DNA of 64,000 nucleotides, taken from Bacteroidota bacterium. Its GTDB lineage: Bacteria > Bacteroidota > Bacteroidia > Sphingobacteriales > Sphingobacteriaceae. The stretch's first letter is position 1, and each line of letters begins with the position of its first letter. Both the position numbers and the translations under genes were made by a program. The stretch spans positions 62,001-126,000 of the forward strand of contig JAEXHI010000010.1 in assembly GCA_023450085.1 (NCBI GenBank). The letters are read 5' to 3'. Shown here in pieces: positions 33,388-43,019 of the stretch. Under the pieces are notes generated by a model, which did not search any database, was not told where the DNA came from, and saw only the letters and a list, made by a program, of their open reading frames with translations.

Positions 33388-34839
33388 ATGAAGAAATTAA
33401 CCCTTATCGCGGGTCTAGCTTGTGCTGTTTTAAGTGCAAGGGCTCAAGACTTTTCTGCCGTTTTTAAGCAAATTAATACTGAAGTACAATCAAATTCTCA
33501 GGCCTACAAAAACCTAAAGAGTGCTACTGATAAAATTGGGCATCGTTTAACGGGCTCAGCTAATGGTGCAAAAGCAGAAGAATTTGCTTTTAATCTTTTG
33601 AAATCATATGGTTATGATGTACGTTACCAGCCTTTTGAAGTAGAAAGTTGGGACAGGAAAAGCTTATCGGTTAAGGTTGGTGATGATAGAATGAATTTGT
33701 CGCCAGTTAAAGCGGTTACCTTAGCACACTCGCCAGTAAGGGCAAATGTTACTGCCGAGATCATAGATGTGGGAAATGGTTTGGAAGCAGACTACGAGCC
33801 AATAAAGGAAAATGTAAGAGGTAAAATTGCCTTGATTTATTTAGGAGTGCTTCCAGGTTCTCCCGCAGGCACAGCTTCTTTGCACCGTTCCGAAAAAACG
33901 GCTATTGCCACAAAATATGGTGCTTCTGGCGTCATCATCATCAATAAAGTAGAAGGTGGCGTACTACTTACTGGAACGGCATCTGTTACCGGAAAATTAA
34001 TTCCTATTCCCGCAGTTTGTATAGGTTTGGAGAGTGGGATGGTTTTGAAGGCAAAACTAAAGTCGGGGCAACAGTTTGCACAAATTGCGATGACCAATTT
34101 TTCAGGGATGATTAAAGCCAGAAATGTAATTGCTACTTTGAAAGGCACAACTTTACCCAATGAAAAAATTGTAGTAGGCGGACATTTAGATAGCTGGGAT
34201 TTAGCTACAGGAGCTATTGACAACGGTATCGGTTCTTTCTCCATTATTGATATGGCCAGGACTTTTAAAATGTTGAATTTACAAACTAAACGTACTGTTG
34301 AATTTGTGATGTTTATGGGCGAAGAGCAAGGTCTGTTAGGTTCAAAAGCTTACGTTGCTCAAGGATTAAAAGACAAAACTTTGAGTCAAGTACGTTTCAT
34401 GTTAAACTACGATATGACCAATGATCCTAAAGGGTTTTCGACTACTAGAAAAGAGATGGAGCCTCTATTTAAAAGCTGGGGTGCCGAAGTGGTGAAGATT
34501 GATACGGGCTTTAAAAACCTTTTCCAAGCCGGAGCTGGCTTGCATAGCGACCATCAACCTTTTATGTTGGAAGGGATTCCAACTGGAGGTGGGGCAGGTG
34601 GAAAGTTGCCAAATAACTCGGGACCTTTTTATCACTCGGATGGTGATGGTTTTCACTTGGTGGATGAACAAGGCTTGAAAAATACAGTGCGTTATTCGGC
34701 CATGCTAACTTATGCTTTGGCCAATACACCTAGTATTCCGGTGACGAGATTTTCTGATGCGGATTTGAAAGCATTTTTGGAAAGTCAAAAACTTAAAGAG
34801 CCACTAAAAATTGCTGGCGAATGGAAATGGGGAGATTAA
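33388..34839 (+). CDS. M28 family metallopeptidase with PA domain
   Basis: 483 residues: a signal peptide (LIAGLACAVLSARA, then Gln), a protease-associated insert (about 110-235), and an M28 zinc aminopeptidase domain. Metal and catalytic motifs are VGGHLDSWD, GAIDNGIG, MFMGEEQGLLGS and LNYDMTND, with a C-terminal GLHSDHQPF His. It resembles plasma glutamate carboxypeptidase-like enzymes that trim peptides in the periplasm. The stop codon lies in the loop of the following terminator. Confidence 0.88.
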   Translation: MKKLTLIAGLACAVLSARAQDFSAVFKQINTEVQSNSQAYKNLKSATDKIGHRLTGSANGAKAEEFAFNLLKSYGYDVRYQPFEVESWDRKSLSVKVGDDRMNLSPVKAVTLAHSPVRANVTAEIIDVGNGLEADYEPIKENVRGKIALIYLGVLPGSPAGTASLHRSEKTAIATKYGASGVIIINKVEGGVLLTGTASVTGKLIPIPAVCIGLESGMVLKAKLKSGQQFAQIAMTNFSGMIKARNVIATLKGTTLPNEKIVVGGHLDSWDLATGAIDNGIGSFSIIDMARTFKMLNLQTKRTVEFVMFMGEEQGLLGSKAYVAQGLKDKTLSQVRFMLNYDMTNDPKGFSTTRKEMEPLFKSWGAEVVKIDTGFKNLFQAGAGLHSDHQPFMLEGIPTGGGAGGKLPNNSGPFYHSDGDGFHLVDEQGLKNTVRYSAMLTYALANTPSIPVTRFSDADLKAFLESQKLKEPLKIAGEWKWGD

Positions 34840-34853
34840 CTCCCCATTTTTTT
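34825..34853 (+). terminator. Terminator overlapping the M28 peptidase stop codon
   Basis: AAATGGGGAG (34825-34834) pairs with CTCCCCATTT (34840-34849), followed by T residues. The TAA stop at 34837-34839 is in the 5-base loop. The T run reaches the convergent YARHG gene's stop. Confidence 0.85.
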
Positions 34854-35733
34854 ATCTCCCAAAGCTGTCGTAGTTATCTTCGGCATATTTTTCAAATCGT
34901 TCTAGCAATTTGATGTTCTTTTTTTCCAGTGGTGTAAGTGTGCCGTTTACATCGTTGCTTACTGGAATATACCAATCAGCGTAATCAAAAAACTGTCTAT
35001 AAGTCTTCTTTTTAAAGGAGTAACCGTGACGAGCAAAAATGGTATTTCTTAATATTTGAAGATCTAGTTTACGTAGGTTTTTTAAATCACTTTCTTTTAG
35101 CTCTTGAGTGGAGGAGTTGATGGTGAAAACAGCGTCAGAAGCACTTCTATAGTATTCATCTTTAAAAGTTTCTGTTTTACCATCAACGGTATCTGTAACT
35201 ATTTCGACCTTGCTAGATTGTCTGTCAGTATAATCCCCATTTTTATCTAACATTAAATTAGGGTTATACGCAAATACTTTTTTTAATAATTTGAAAGATC
35301 TTTTGGTGACATTGATTCCTTGGTTGTACGATTTCCATGTACCTACTAAAGTATCATTGCGCAGCTCAAATTCAAAACGCCCGTCATACTTTTGGTCGCC
35401 AGGTTCATCCAATACAAAACTGATTTTATTGCCCGAATTTGTAAGTATTCCTTGTAAAGGTCTATCGTTCCCTACTACCACACTACGGCCAATTACTTTA
35501 TCCTTGTCAATACTTTTAATGGCCAAGCTGATCTTATTTTCGCTGTAGGAGCCGTCTTGATATTCTTCGGCGACAAAATCGCCTACCCACATGCCTAATA
35601 CATGATCATAGGTAGTGTTTACGGTGGTTGCCGAATCAACGGGGCTTTTTTCGGTCTTCTTGTCATTACTGTTACAGGAAGCGAGCGTTAAAATTGATAA
35701 AAAGGCGATAACAAGATTTTTCATTTTATTCAT
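34852..35733 (-). CDS. YARHG-domain lipoprotein
   Basis: 293 residues: a lipoprotein signal peptide (lipobox LASC, Cys20), a beta-rich middle region (GMWVGDFVAEEYQDGS to GRFEFELRNDTLVGTWKSY), and a C-terminal YARHG domain (LQILRNTIFARHGYSFKKKTYRQFF to YADWYIPV). YARHG is an extracellular domain of unknown function. The ATG at 35733 overlaps the TGA of the DUF2306 gene in an ATGA, so translational coupling is likely; a Met at 35724 is the alternative. Confidence 0.82.
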   Translation of the reverse strand: MNKMKNLVIAFLSILTLASCNSNDKKTEKSPVDSATTVNTTYDHVLGMWVGDFVAEEYQDGSYSENKISLAIKSIDKDKVIGRSVVVGNDRPLQGILTNSGNKISFVLDEPGDQKYDGRFEFELRNDTLVGTWKSYNQGINVTKRSFKLLKKVFAYNPNLMLDKNGDYTDRQSSKVEIVTDTVDGKTETFKDEYYRSASDAVFTINSSTQELKESDLKNLRKLDLQILRNTIFARHGYSFKKKTYRQFFDYADWYIPVSNDVNGTLTPLEKKNIKLLERFEKYAEDNYDSFGR

Positions 35734-36380
35734 TTGATGTTTAAATATTTTTTTCTGATCAACCATTCTACTAAAAGTAAATTTGGTATCCAACCAAGCC
35801 AAGCAATAATTTGATACACATCCATAGGTGCTGGATGGAATAAATATACCAAAATTACCTTCCATAGGCGCAAGGTAATAGCAGAACATGTTAAAGCAAA
35901 ACTGCGTAGCATAAAATGGTAATGTGCTTTAAATTGTTGCTTTTTGGCTAGTAATAATGCTTTTAAGGTAAACCAAAACCATAGGATCGCTAAAAAGCTA
36001 AAAGCAGCTTTGGCAATTAATCCACCATTTGCGAAAAAACCAATAAATAAGCCTGAAGGTGCAGCGAATAATAAAACGACTACAACATATAGATAGCCTA
36101 GGTTTCGATGTAATTTGGGACGCTTATTTAAAAGTGTTCTGTTAAACTGGGTGAAGCCGGCCAACAACACGAGAATAGCGCTGTATACGTGGATATAAAA
36201 GATAGGCAGATATAGCTTGACACTTTCTACTTCTGTTTGTTTAATCTGCAAAAAGGCCACGTCGCTACTCATCGGTAAATAGCGTAGTGTAATTTGCAAC
36301 ATGAGCAGAAAGAAAAAGAAAAATAGCAATAGCCAAGCTAAACGAAAATAATTAATCCTGATGTTCAACAGCATTTGCAT
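35730..36380 (-). CDS. DUF2306 integral membrane protein
   Basis: 216 residues with about six membrane helices. DUF2306-like features include the paired histidines in PKLHRNLGYLYV and KAHYHFMLRSFALTCSAITLRLW, which could bind haem or metal. Function unknown. It is coupled to the YARHG lipoprotein through a 4-nt overlap. Either of two close Met codons could be the start. Confidence 0.75.
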   Translation of the reverse strand: MQMLLNIRINYFRLAWLLLFFFFFLLMLQITLRYLPMSSDVAFLQIKQTEVESVKLYLPIFYIHVYSAILVLLAGFTQFNRTLLNKRPKLHRNLGYLYVVVVLLFAAPSGLFIGFFANGGLIAKAAFSFLAILWFWFTLKALLLAKKQQFKAHYHFMLRSFALTCSAITLRLWKVILVYLFHPAPMDVYQIIAWLGWIPNLLLVEWLIRKKYLNIK

Positions 36381-36479
36381 AGGTTATTTAAAGCCATATC
36401 TTAAAGAAATGGTGATATCATTAACATAAGGGAAGGGCATCTAAAAGCTGTTGATTATTGGAAAGCGGTTCATTTATTT

Positions 36480-36908
36480 TTAACTATTGATATAGCTTTC
36501 TAGTTGCGAAATGGTCTGTTTTTGGTCTGCAATAATGAATTTCACCACATCACCAATGGATACCATTCCAACGGCTTGATTTGCGGTCACCACTGGTAAA
36601 TGCCTAATGTGCTTTTCGGTCATCATTTGCATGCACAAATCAATGCTGTCAGCTAGGGTTACCGTAACTGGATTGGAAGTCATAGCTTCACTAATAGGAG
36701 TGTCCTTAGAAGCTTTTCCTTGTAAAACGATTTTTCGGGCATAATCTCGTTCCGTGAAAATACCAAGCATTTGTCCCTCTTGCATAATTAACAAAGCACT
36801 AATGTTTTTCTCTGTCATTAATTTTAGGGCATCTAAAACCGAAGTGTTTGGGCCAACACTAAAAATTTGCAGCGGTTTGGTGTCGAAAATTTGTTGAACT
36901 GTTTTCAT
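36480..36908 (-). CDS. CBS-domain pair protein
   Basis: 142 residues made up of two CBS domains: VLDALKLMTEKNISALLIMQEGQMLGIFTERDYARKI and SIDLCMQMMTEKHIRHLPVVTANQAVGMVSIGDVVKF. CBS pairs bind adenosyl ligands and regulate partner proteins; no fused effector domain is present. The GH3 gene ends its own operon upstream, 67 bp away. Confidence 0.9.
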   Translation of the reverse strand: MKTVQQIFDTKPLQIFSVGPNTSVLDALKLMTEKNISALLIMQEGQMLGIFTERDYARKIVLQGKASKDTPISEAMTSNPVTVTLADSIDLCMQMMTEKHIRHLPVVTANQAVGMVSIGDVVKFIIADQKQTISQLESYINS

Positions 36909-36975
36909 GGTCTGCTTTTGGTTGTTTACTTAAATTTACCTAAAATAACAGTAAATCCAAATAGACCTTTTTGCA

Positions 36976-38484
36976 CTACATCATCTTCAAAATATCATCC
37001 ACATATTCTCTTGTATTAGCCAAACGAGGTACTTTGTGTTGTCCGCCAAGTTTACCTCGGTTTTTCATCCAGTGATAGAAAGTGTCTTGTGGAGCATTAT
37101 GTACTTTAGGGCGTCTTAAAGCCATGTCCTTAAAGCGTTTGGCATCGTAATCAGAGTTTACCTCACGTAAGGTTTGATCTAAAACATCTATAAATTGTTC
37201 GAAATTGGAAGGCTGTTGCTCAAATTCAATGATCCATTCATGTCCCCCAGCTTCGTCGCCATTAAAATAGATAGGGCAGGCGGTGTAGTCTTTAATTTTG
37301 GCATTGGTGGTAGCGCAGGCTTTGGTTAAAGCATTCTCGGCGTTATCAATAATTACTTCTTCTCCAAAAGCATTAATAAAGTGCTTGGTGCGTCCGCTAA
37401 TTTTAATCCTAAACGGATATAAGGAAGTAAAATGGATCGTATCACCAATCATGTAGCGCCATAAACCCGCATTGGTGCTAATGATCACTGCATAATTTTT
37501 ATGTAGCGCTACTTGATCTAAAGAAAGTGTTTTGGGATTTTCATCCTCTAAATTTTCTAAAGGGAGAAACTCGTAATAAACGCCATAATCCAACATCAAA
37601 AGGAGTTCTTCTGAATAAGATTGATCTTGTATGCCAAAGAAACCTTCGGATGCATTGTAGGTCTCCAAATAATACATGTCGGGAGAAGGAATCAGCTCTT
37701 TAAATTGCTGGCGGTACGGACCAAAATTTACGGCACCATGGAAATAGGCTTCTAAATTGGGCCAAACCTCTAATAAGTTTTTTGCGCCAGTAATTTCCAT
37801 CACCTTTTTCGCTAATACGATGGTCCAAGTAGGCACGCCCGAAATATTAGTTACGTTTTCCCTGATGGTGGCTTCCGCCATGCGGTCCATTTTTTCCTCA
37901 TAATTATCCATGAGGGCAATGGACATATCAGGTGTCCGATAATACTCGGCCCAAATAGGCAGGTTTTTGATCAATACGGCCGATAAATCGCCATAGTGAA
38001 TGTCTTCGCAAAGCTGATTGATCTGATGGCTTCCGCCTAAAACCAAGCCTTTTCCCGTAAACATTTGCGTGTTTGGTCGGTTGTTGCAATAGATGGATAG
38101 CATGTCTTTACCACCTTTAAAGTGGCATTCTTCCAAGGCTTCTTCGGATACTGGAATAAATTTGCTTCTATCGCTGGTGGTACCTGATGATTTGGCAAAC
38201 CATTTAATTTCGGATGGCCAAAGGATATTTTGTTCGCCTTGCAGCATACGCTCAATGTAAGGCTTCAGCGTATCATAATTTTGGATAGGTACCCGTTCTT
38301 TAAACTGTTGTACGTTCAATATCGACCTGTAGTCGTACAGCTTGCCCCATTCCGTATTTTCAGCACTTGAAATTAAGGTATGTAGCCATTCATCCTGTAC
38401 ATCTAAGGGATATTTCATGAAAAGCTCAATCTGATGGATGCGCTTTTTCATGTACCACGTAAAAATAGAATTTACTATCGCCAT
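36976..38484 (-). CDS. GH3 auxin-responsive-promoter family acyl-adenylase-like protein
   Basis: 502 residues of the bacterial GH3 family. The ATP-binding loop is WFAKSSGTTSDRSKFIPVS, followed by YNASEGFFGIQD, LWRYMIGDTIHFTSLYPFRIKISGRTKHFINAFGEE and the C-terminal DYTACPIYF region. In plants GH3 enzymes join amino acids to acyl acids; the bacterial substrate is unknown. It starts 9 bp after lptB and is part of the recJ-lptB-GH3 run. Confidence 0.88.
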   Translation of the reverse strand: MAIVNSIFTWYMKKRIHQIELFMKYPLDVQDEWLHTLISSAENTEWGKLYDYRSILNVQQFKERVPIQNYDTLKPYIERMLQGEQNILWPSEIKWFAKSSGTTSDRSKFIPVSEEALEECHFKGGKDMLSIYCNNRPNTQMFTGKGLVLGGSHQINQLCEDIHYGDLSAVLIKNLPIWAEYYRTPDMSIALMDNYEEKMDRMAEATIRENVTNISGVPTWTIVLAKKVMEITGAKNLLEVWPNLEAYFHGAVNFGPYRQQFKELIPSPDMYYLETYNASEGFFGIQDQSYSEELLLMLDYGVYYEFLPLENLEDENPKTLSLDQVALHKNYAVIISTNAGLWRYMIGDTIHFTSLYPFRIKISGRTKHFINAFGEEVIIDNAENALTKACATTNAKIKDYTACPIYFNGDEAGGHEWIIEFEQQPSNFEQFIDVLDQTLREVNSDYDAKRFKDMALRRPKVHNAPQDTFYHWMKNRGKLGGQHKVPRLANTREYVDDILKMM

Positions 38485-38493
38485 CAGTTTTCC

Positions 38494-39228
38494 TTATAGA
38501 TTTTTCTTGCGTAGAATGAAGTTCGAGCCTAAATATACCTTCCTTACCATTTCGTTGGCCGCCAATACCTCTGGCGTGCCCGATTCCAAGATTTTCCCCT
38601 CAAAAAGCAAATAAGCTCGGTCGGTAATGGAAAGCGTTTCCTGTACGTTGTGGTCGGTAATTAAAATGCCAATATTTTTTTTCTTAAGCTTAGCTACAAT
38701 GCTTTGGATTTCTTCCACGGCAATAGGGTCAACCCCTGCAAATGGCTCATCCAGTAAAATAAAATTAGGACTTGCCGCCAAAGCTCTAGCAATCTCTGTT
38801 CTACGGCGCTCCCCTCCAGAAAGCAGGTCGCCTCTATTTTTGCGTACTTTATGTAAACTAAATTCAGTAAGTAGTTCTTCCAGTTTTTCCTTGCGTTCCT
38901 CTTTGTTGAGCTTGGTCATCTCCAAAATAGCCATAATGTTATCCTCTACAGATAATTTGCGGAAGACACTAGCCTCTTGTGCTAAATAGCCGATTCCTTT
39001 TTGTGCCCTACGGTACATGGCATCTTTAGTAATGTCTTCGCCATCCAAAAAGATATGACCCTCATTTGGCTTAATCAAACCTACAATCATATAAAACGAC
39101 GTGGTTTTTCCAGCACCATTTGGGCCTAGCAAACCCACAATCTCTCCTTGGCTTACTTCAAATGAAACATCGTTAACAACGGTACGCTGTTTATACTTTT
39201 TAATGAGATGCTCGGCTTTTAAAATCAT
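38494..39228 (-). CDS. lptB: LPS export ABC transporter ATPase LptB
   Basis: 244 residues. Walker A is GPNGAGKTT (35-43), the Q-loop is GYLAQEASVF, the signature is LLSGGERRRTEIARAL, Walker B is FILLDEPFAGVDP, and the switch His is in LITDHNVQETL. The LptB hallmark VFRKLSVEDNIMAILE is present. The dimer powers LptBFG extraction of lipopolysaccharide from the inner membrane. It lies between recJ and GH3 on the same strand. Confidence 0.94.
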   Translation of the reverse strand: MILKAEHLIKKYKQRTVVNDVSFEVSQGEIVGLLGPNGAGKTTSFYMIVGLIKPNEGHIFLDGEDITKDAMYRRAQKGIGYLAQEASVFRKLSVEDNIMAILEMTKLNKEERKEKLEELLTEFSLHKVRKNRGDLLSGGERRRTEIARALAASPNFILLDEPFAGVDPIAVEEIQSIVAKLKKKNIGILITDHNVQETLSITDRAYLLFEGKILESGTPEVLAANEMVRKVYLGSNFILRKKNL

Positions 39229-39300
39229 TTAGTTTTAGTTTTTTGGGTGGTTAGTTTTTAGTTGTTTAGTACTTTTAACTCACAACTTTTAACTTTCAAC
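39229..39300. other. Low-complexity spacer between recJ and lptB
   Basis: The spacer is built from TTAGTTTTTAG, TTTTAACT and CACAACTTTT words and can fold loosely on itself. It resembles in style the atp operon spacers and the bases 62341-62400 before hemH. No gene or clear terminator. Confidence 0.4.
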
Positions 39301-40998
39301 TCAAAATTTAATTCCTTTTATGTTTAGTTGCAAACGTTTTTTGTCTCTCCAATTATTTTCTTCTATCGTATAACAAATAGAAAATGCTTGGTTTGGTTTT
39401 AATAATTTTTCGAATTCTCCAAGGTTAAAACCAATAGCTTCAAAAATAGTCGAATTTTGTTGTTTTACATTTATTTTTAGGTGATTTGTCCCTACAATTT
39501 GTGGGGCACTTGCCAAAATTACCTCGTGAGTAGTAAATATCGGAGCCATGTTCTGTGGACCAAAAGGCGCCATTTGATTTAGTATTCTAAAAAACTTTGG
39601 ATTGATCTGTGCAAAATCAACGGTGGTATCGATATTAATTTCGGGTATGAGCAAGGCTGGATCGATACTTTTTGAAACGACCTGCTCAAATCGTTCTGAA
39701 AATAAAGGTAAGTTTTCAGGACTAATGGTTAATCCAGCAGCATATTTATGTCCGCCAAATTGGATCAGTAAATCACTACATTCTACCAATGCTTCATATA
39801 AATCGTAGCCTACCACCGAGCGGGCAGAACCAGTGTAATTGCCATTAGATTCGGTAAGGACAATCGTTGGACGATAATATTTTTCCGTTAATCTAGAGGC
39901 TACAATGCCAATCACTCCCTTGTTCCAACTTTCTTGAAACACCACGGTGGTTTTTCGATTCATCAGCACTTCATCTTGTTCAATAATGGCCAGTGCCTCA
40001 AGCGTAATGTTTTGGTCGAAACTTTTGCGTTCGGTGTTTTGCAAATTGATAAGCGAACTTTGTTCATCTGCAATGAACTCTTCTTCGCTTAAAAGCATTT
40101 TTACGGCCTCGTTTGCATGTCCCATTCTGCCCGCAGCATTAATACGGGGCGCCAACATAAATACTACATCCATAATAGAATAGTTGTCTGTTTTGCCCGA
40201 AATTTGCATTAAGGCTTTCAATCCTGTAGAAGGGGTTTCGTTCAACTTTTTAAGACCGTAATAGGCCAAAACTCTATTCTCGTCAACGATAGGAACAATA
40301 TCTGCCGCAATACTCACCATGCACAAGTCAAAATATTGCTCATACAGCTCATCTGGAAGATTTTTGAAGGTGCAGTAAGCCTGCGCAAGTTTAAAACCAA
40401 TGCCACAGCCAGAAAGCTCCTTGAAAGGATATTCGCAATCAGAACGTTTTGGATCTAGCACCGCAACGGCTTGTGGAATTGCATCGCCAGGTAAGTGGTG
40501 ATCACAGATGATAAAGTCTATGCCTAAGCTGTTTGCGTAATCAACTTTGTCGTTAGAACGGATGCCGCAATCTAGCGCTATAATTAAATCAACACCGCTG
40601 GTATGCGCATAATCAATTCCCTGTGTAGAAATGCCATAACCTTCTACATGCCTGTCGGGAATATAAAAATCAATATGGCTAGTGAAATTGCGGAAAAACT
40701 GATAGGTAAGCGCTACAGCCGTTGTTCCGTCTACGTCATAATCGCCGTAAATTAAAATGCGTTGTTCCAATTGAATTGCCTTTTCAATTCTTTCTATAGC
40801 GGCTTCCATATCCTTCATCAGGAATGGATCATGTAGGTGTGCTAACTGCGGCCTAAAGAAATATTTGGCTTCCTCAAAAGTATTAATGCCCCTTTGTACC
40901 AAAATTTCTGCTAAACTTTTGTCAATAGTTAACAGATGGGAAAGCTCCTCAACCTTTTCCTGCTCAATGTTTTCACTAATAACCCATCTTTTCTTCAT
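39301..40998 (-). CDS. recJ: Single-stranded-DNA exonuclease RecJ
   Basis: About 565 residues. DHH-family motifs are ILIYGDYDVDGTTAVAL, DLIIALDCGIRS, IDFIICDHHLPG and PRINAAGRMGHA; the DHHA1 domain (SWNKGVIGIVASRLTEKYYRP, LIQFGGHKYAAG) follows, then the OB-fold C-terminus. RecJ degrades 5' single-stranded ends in repair and recombination. The start at MKKRWVIS (40998) fits the family; Met codons up to 41088 would add residues with no homology. Confidence 0.93.
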   Translation of the reverse strand: MKKRWVISENIEQEKVEELSHLLTIDKSLAEILVQRGINTFEEAKYFFRPQLAHLHDPFLMKDMEAAIERIEKAIQLEQRILIYGDYDVDGTTAVALTYQFFRNFTSHIDFYIPDRHVEGYGISTQGIDYAHTSGVDLIIALDCGIRSNDKVDYANSLGIDFIICDHHLPGDAIPQAVAVLDPKRSDCEYPFKELSGCGIGFKLAQAYCTFKNLPDELYEQYFDLCMVSIAADIVPIVDENRVLAYYGLKKLNETPSTGLKALMQISGKTDNYSIMDVVFMLAPRINAAGRMGHANEAVKMLLSEEEFIADEQSSLINLQNTERKSFDQNITLEALAIIEQDEVLMNRKTTVVFQESWNKGVIGIVASRLTEKYYRPTIVLTESNGNYTGSARSVVGYDLYEALVECSDLLIQFGGHKYAAGLTISPENLPLFSERFEQVVSKSIDPALLIPEINIDTTVDFAQINPKFFRILNQMAPFGPQNMAPIFTTHEVILASAPQIVGTNHLKINVKQQNSTIFEAIGFNLGEFEKLLKPNQAFSICYTIEENNWRDKKRLQLNIKGIKF

Positions 40999-41108
40999 TG
41001 GTATCTGCTCCATTAACGAGCTTGTTTGCATTAATATTACAAAAAGCCTCGCCTTGTTCTCTATATTTGTAACCCGTAAATATATCATTAAATTTCTTTC
41101 GTAAAAAG

Positions 41109-41879
41109 ATGGCTATTCAAGTTTTCACGTTATCAGAGGGTTCATATTCGGTAGATGCCAGTAAAAAATTTGTCCCTTTTGATCCTGCTAAGGATAATCC
41201 AAAAGATAGACCTGCGTCGTTATTTATTCATGTGCAGCCTTTTCTGGTTAAGCTCGAAAACAGCCTGATATTGTTGGATACAGGTTTGGGCTACAGTAAC
41301 GAAGAAGGTAAGCTCCATTTACATGAAAACATCCGAAAAGTGGGGTTTGATCCAGATGATGTAGAACTGGTATTGATGTCGCATTTGCATTTTGATCACT
41401 CGGGAGGAATGGTGCATCATTATAATGGTAAAATGGAACTAAGTTTTCCTAATGCCACTTATGTAATGCAACGAGGAGAGTGGGAAACTGCTTTCAGTAG
41501 TAAATCATCTTCATACCATACAGAGATTTTTGATTTTGTTCAGCGCAATGCTCAAATCCATTTGATAGAAGATAGTGGTAAGCTTACCAACGAAATCAGT
41601 TATGAATTTACAGGAGCGCATTGCCCATATCATCAGGTTTTTTTAATTGATGATGGAGAAGATAAGGTGTTTTTTGGGGGCGATGTATTGCCTGAGCCAG
41701 AAGAGCTCATTAGGAAGTTTATAGCCAAATATGATTACGATGGTCGCAAGGCTATGGAATTAAGGGACGAGTTTGGACATAAGGCAGCAGCCGAACATTG
41801 GAAATGTCTTTTTTATCATTCCAAGTCTAAAACACAGGCCTATGTGGAACTACAGGACGATAAGTTTATAATCGTTTAA
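41109..41879 (+). CDS. MBL-fold metallo-hydrolase
   Basis: 256 residues. The metallo-beta-lactamase motif H92-L-H94-F-D96-H97 is present, with further ligands in TGAHCPYHQVF and FFGGDVLPEPEE. An early LDTGLGYSNEEG strand is typical of lactonase-like or AHL-hydrolase-like members. The substrate is unknown. It is divergent from recJ, and its stop overlaps the response regulator gene by 4 bp on the opposite strand. Confidence 0.88.
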   Translation: MAIQVFTLSEGSYSVDASKKFVPFDPAKDNPKDRPASLFIHVQPFLVKLENSLILLDTGLGYSNEEGKLHLHENIRKVGFDPDDVELVLMSHLHFDHSGGMVHHYNGKMELSFPNATYVMQRGEWETAFSSKSSSYHTEIFDFVQRNAQIHLIEDSGKLTNEISYEFTGAHCPYHQVFLIDDGEDKVFFGGDVLPEPEELIRKFIAKYDYDGRKAMELRDEFGHKAAAEHWKCLFYHSKSKTQAYVELQDDKFIIV

Positions 41880-42283
41880 TCTATAGCTGCCAGTAACTCT
41901 TTTAATCGGTCGATAGATAACGGTTTTGAAATAAAGCCTTTTACTGATTTGTAGCTTTTGGCTTTCTCTATGTCGTTTTCATAAACAGATGAAGAGAGCA
42001 TATACATGTCATTGGTTGCTTTGAGGTCTAATGCTTCAAAAGCTTCAATAAATTCCCATCCATTGAGAATAGGCATGTTGATGTCAATTAAAACCAGTTG
42101 GGGTAGGGGTTGTTGGCTATCAACTAAATCCTTGATATAGTCAATCGCTAATTGGCCATTATGTTTGGCACAAATCTCCACGTCATACCCGGTTTTTTCA
42201 ACAATTTTACTGATGATAAAGATGTTAATATCATCATCATCAATGACAAGGAGGTTAATCTTAGAAGAGGGTGTTTGTTGCAT
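41876..42283 (-). CDS. Stand-alone response regulator receiver protein
   Basis: 135 residues forming one receiver domain. The acidic pocket is at D15-D18, the phospho-acceptor is D67 in LVLIDINMPILNG, the switch Ser is S97 or S98 in YMLSSSVYEND, and K120 is in FISKPLS. No output domain and no histidine kinase gene nearby. Such proteins act by phosphorelay or by binding partners. Confidence 0.92.
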   Translation of the reverse strand: MQQTPSSKINLLVIDDDDINIFIISKIVEKTGYDVEICAKHNGQLAIDYIKDLVDSQQPLPQLVLIDINMPILNGWEFIEAFEALDLKATNDMYMLSSSVYENDIEKAKSYKSVKGFISKPLSIDRLKELLAAID

Positions 42284-42370
42284 CGGGCTTTAATGAAATA
42301 CGTTGTTAACCGCTGCGAAGGTATATAATTCGTAAGTGGATTTACATAAAGTTACATTAATTTATTTAAC

Positions 42371-42399
42371 AAAAAAAATCCGAGTATTACTCGGATTTT
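42371..42399 (-). terminator. Rho-independent terminator of the yceI-type gene
   Basis: AAAATCCGAGT (42375-42385) pairs with ACTCGGATTTT (42389-42399) around a 3-base loop. On the minus strand the stem is followed by eight T residues. It lies 24 bp past the stop. Confidence 0.93.
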
Positions 42400-42422
42400 C
42401 TAATCATCTATTTAATAGGAGG

Positions 42423-43019
42423 TTATTTTTTTGCTACCAATTTTACGTCAATGGTAAACTCATCGTAGATGAAGTTATCACCGATGCTGCTGAAGATAGA
42501 CTTAGATTTGTACTCAATACCATATTTGGTTCTATCAATAACAACCTTCTCTGCTACCGCAGTAACAGTTTTGTCAGCATTCCAAGTAATCTTTGCAGGA
42601 AAAGTCACTGGGTTGGTTTTTCCTTTAATGGTTAAGTCGCCAGTAATTTTTACATCGGCACCGTTACCTTCTACTTTTTTAATAACAAAGTTAGCCGCAG
42701 GGAATTTTTCAACACCAAAAAAGTCGTCATTTTTCAAGTGCTTATCTAAGCCAGCATTTGGTTTGCCACCATCTAAGGTTTGGATAGTAGTCATGTTAGC
42801 CACAAAGCCACCTTCTGCCAATTTTTTACCATTGAAAGCCAATGTTCCAGAAGTTAAAGCCACAGTGCCAGTGTGTGAACCAGAGAATTTTTTGCCTTCC
42901 CAGTTGATGGTAGACTTAGTAACATCTACAGTATAAACATCAGCCTTTGGCTTAAATGCGAAAAAAGAAAAGCCAGCCACAAGAGCTAACGTTAAAATAG
43001 AGGTGATTTTTAATTTCAT
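42423..43019 (-). CDS. YceI-family periplasmic protein
   Basis: 198 residues: a signal peptide (ITSILTLALVAGFSFFAF) and a YceI lipocalin-like barrel. Typical segments are YTVDVTKSTINWEGKKFSGSHTGTVAL, HLKNDDFFGVEKFPAANF, ITGDLTIKGKTNPVTFPAKI and the closing FTIDVKLVAKK. YceI proteins bind isoprenoid or other lipids in the periplasm and are often stress-induced. Unlike most exported proteins here, no Gln follows the predicted cleavage. Confidence 0.9.
   Translation of the reverse strand: MKLKITSILTLALVAGFSFFAFKPKADVYTVDVTKSTINWEGKKFSGSHTGTVALTSGTLAFNGKKLAEGGFVANMTTIQTLDGGKPNAGLDKHLKNDDFFGVEKFPAANFVIKKVEGNGADVKITGDLTIKGKTNPVTFPAKITWNADKTVTAVAEKVVIDRTKYGIEYKSKSIFSSIGDNFIYDEFTIDVKLVAKK

Noticed and set aside
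35734..35889. Upstream start for the YARHG lipoprotein
   Set aside because: The extra 52 residues overlap the DUF2306 gene and precede a complete lipoprotein signal peptide; the ATGA overlap at 35733 is the better start.
42336..42635. 99-codon plus-strand frame across the yceI terminator
   Set aside because: It overlaps a clear terminator and the end of the YceI coding region, with no family resemblance.
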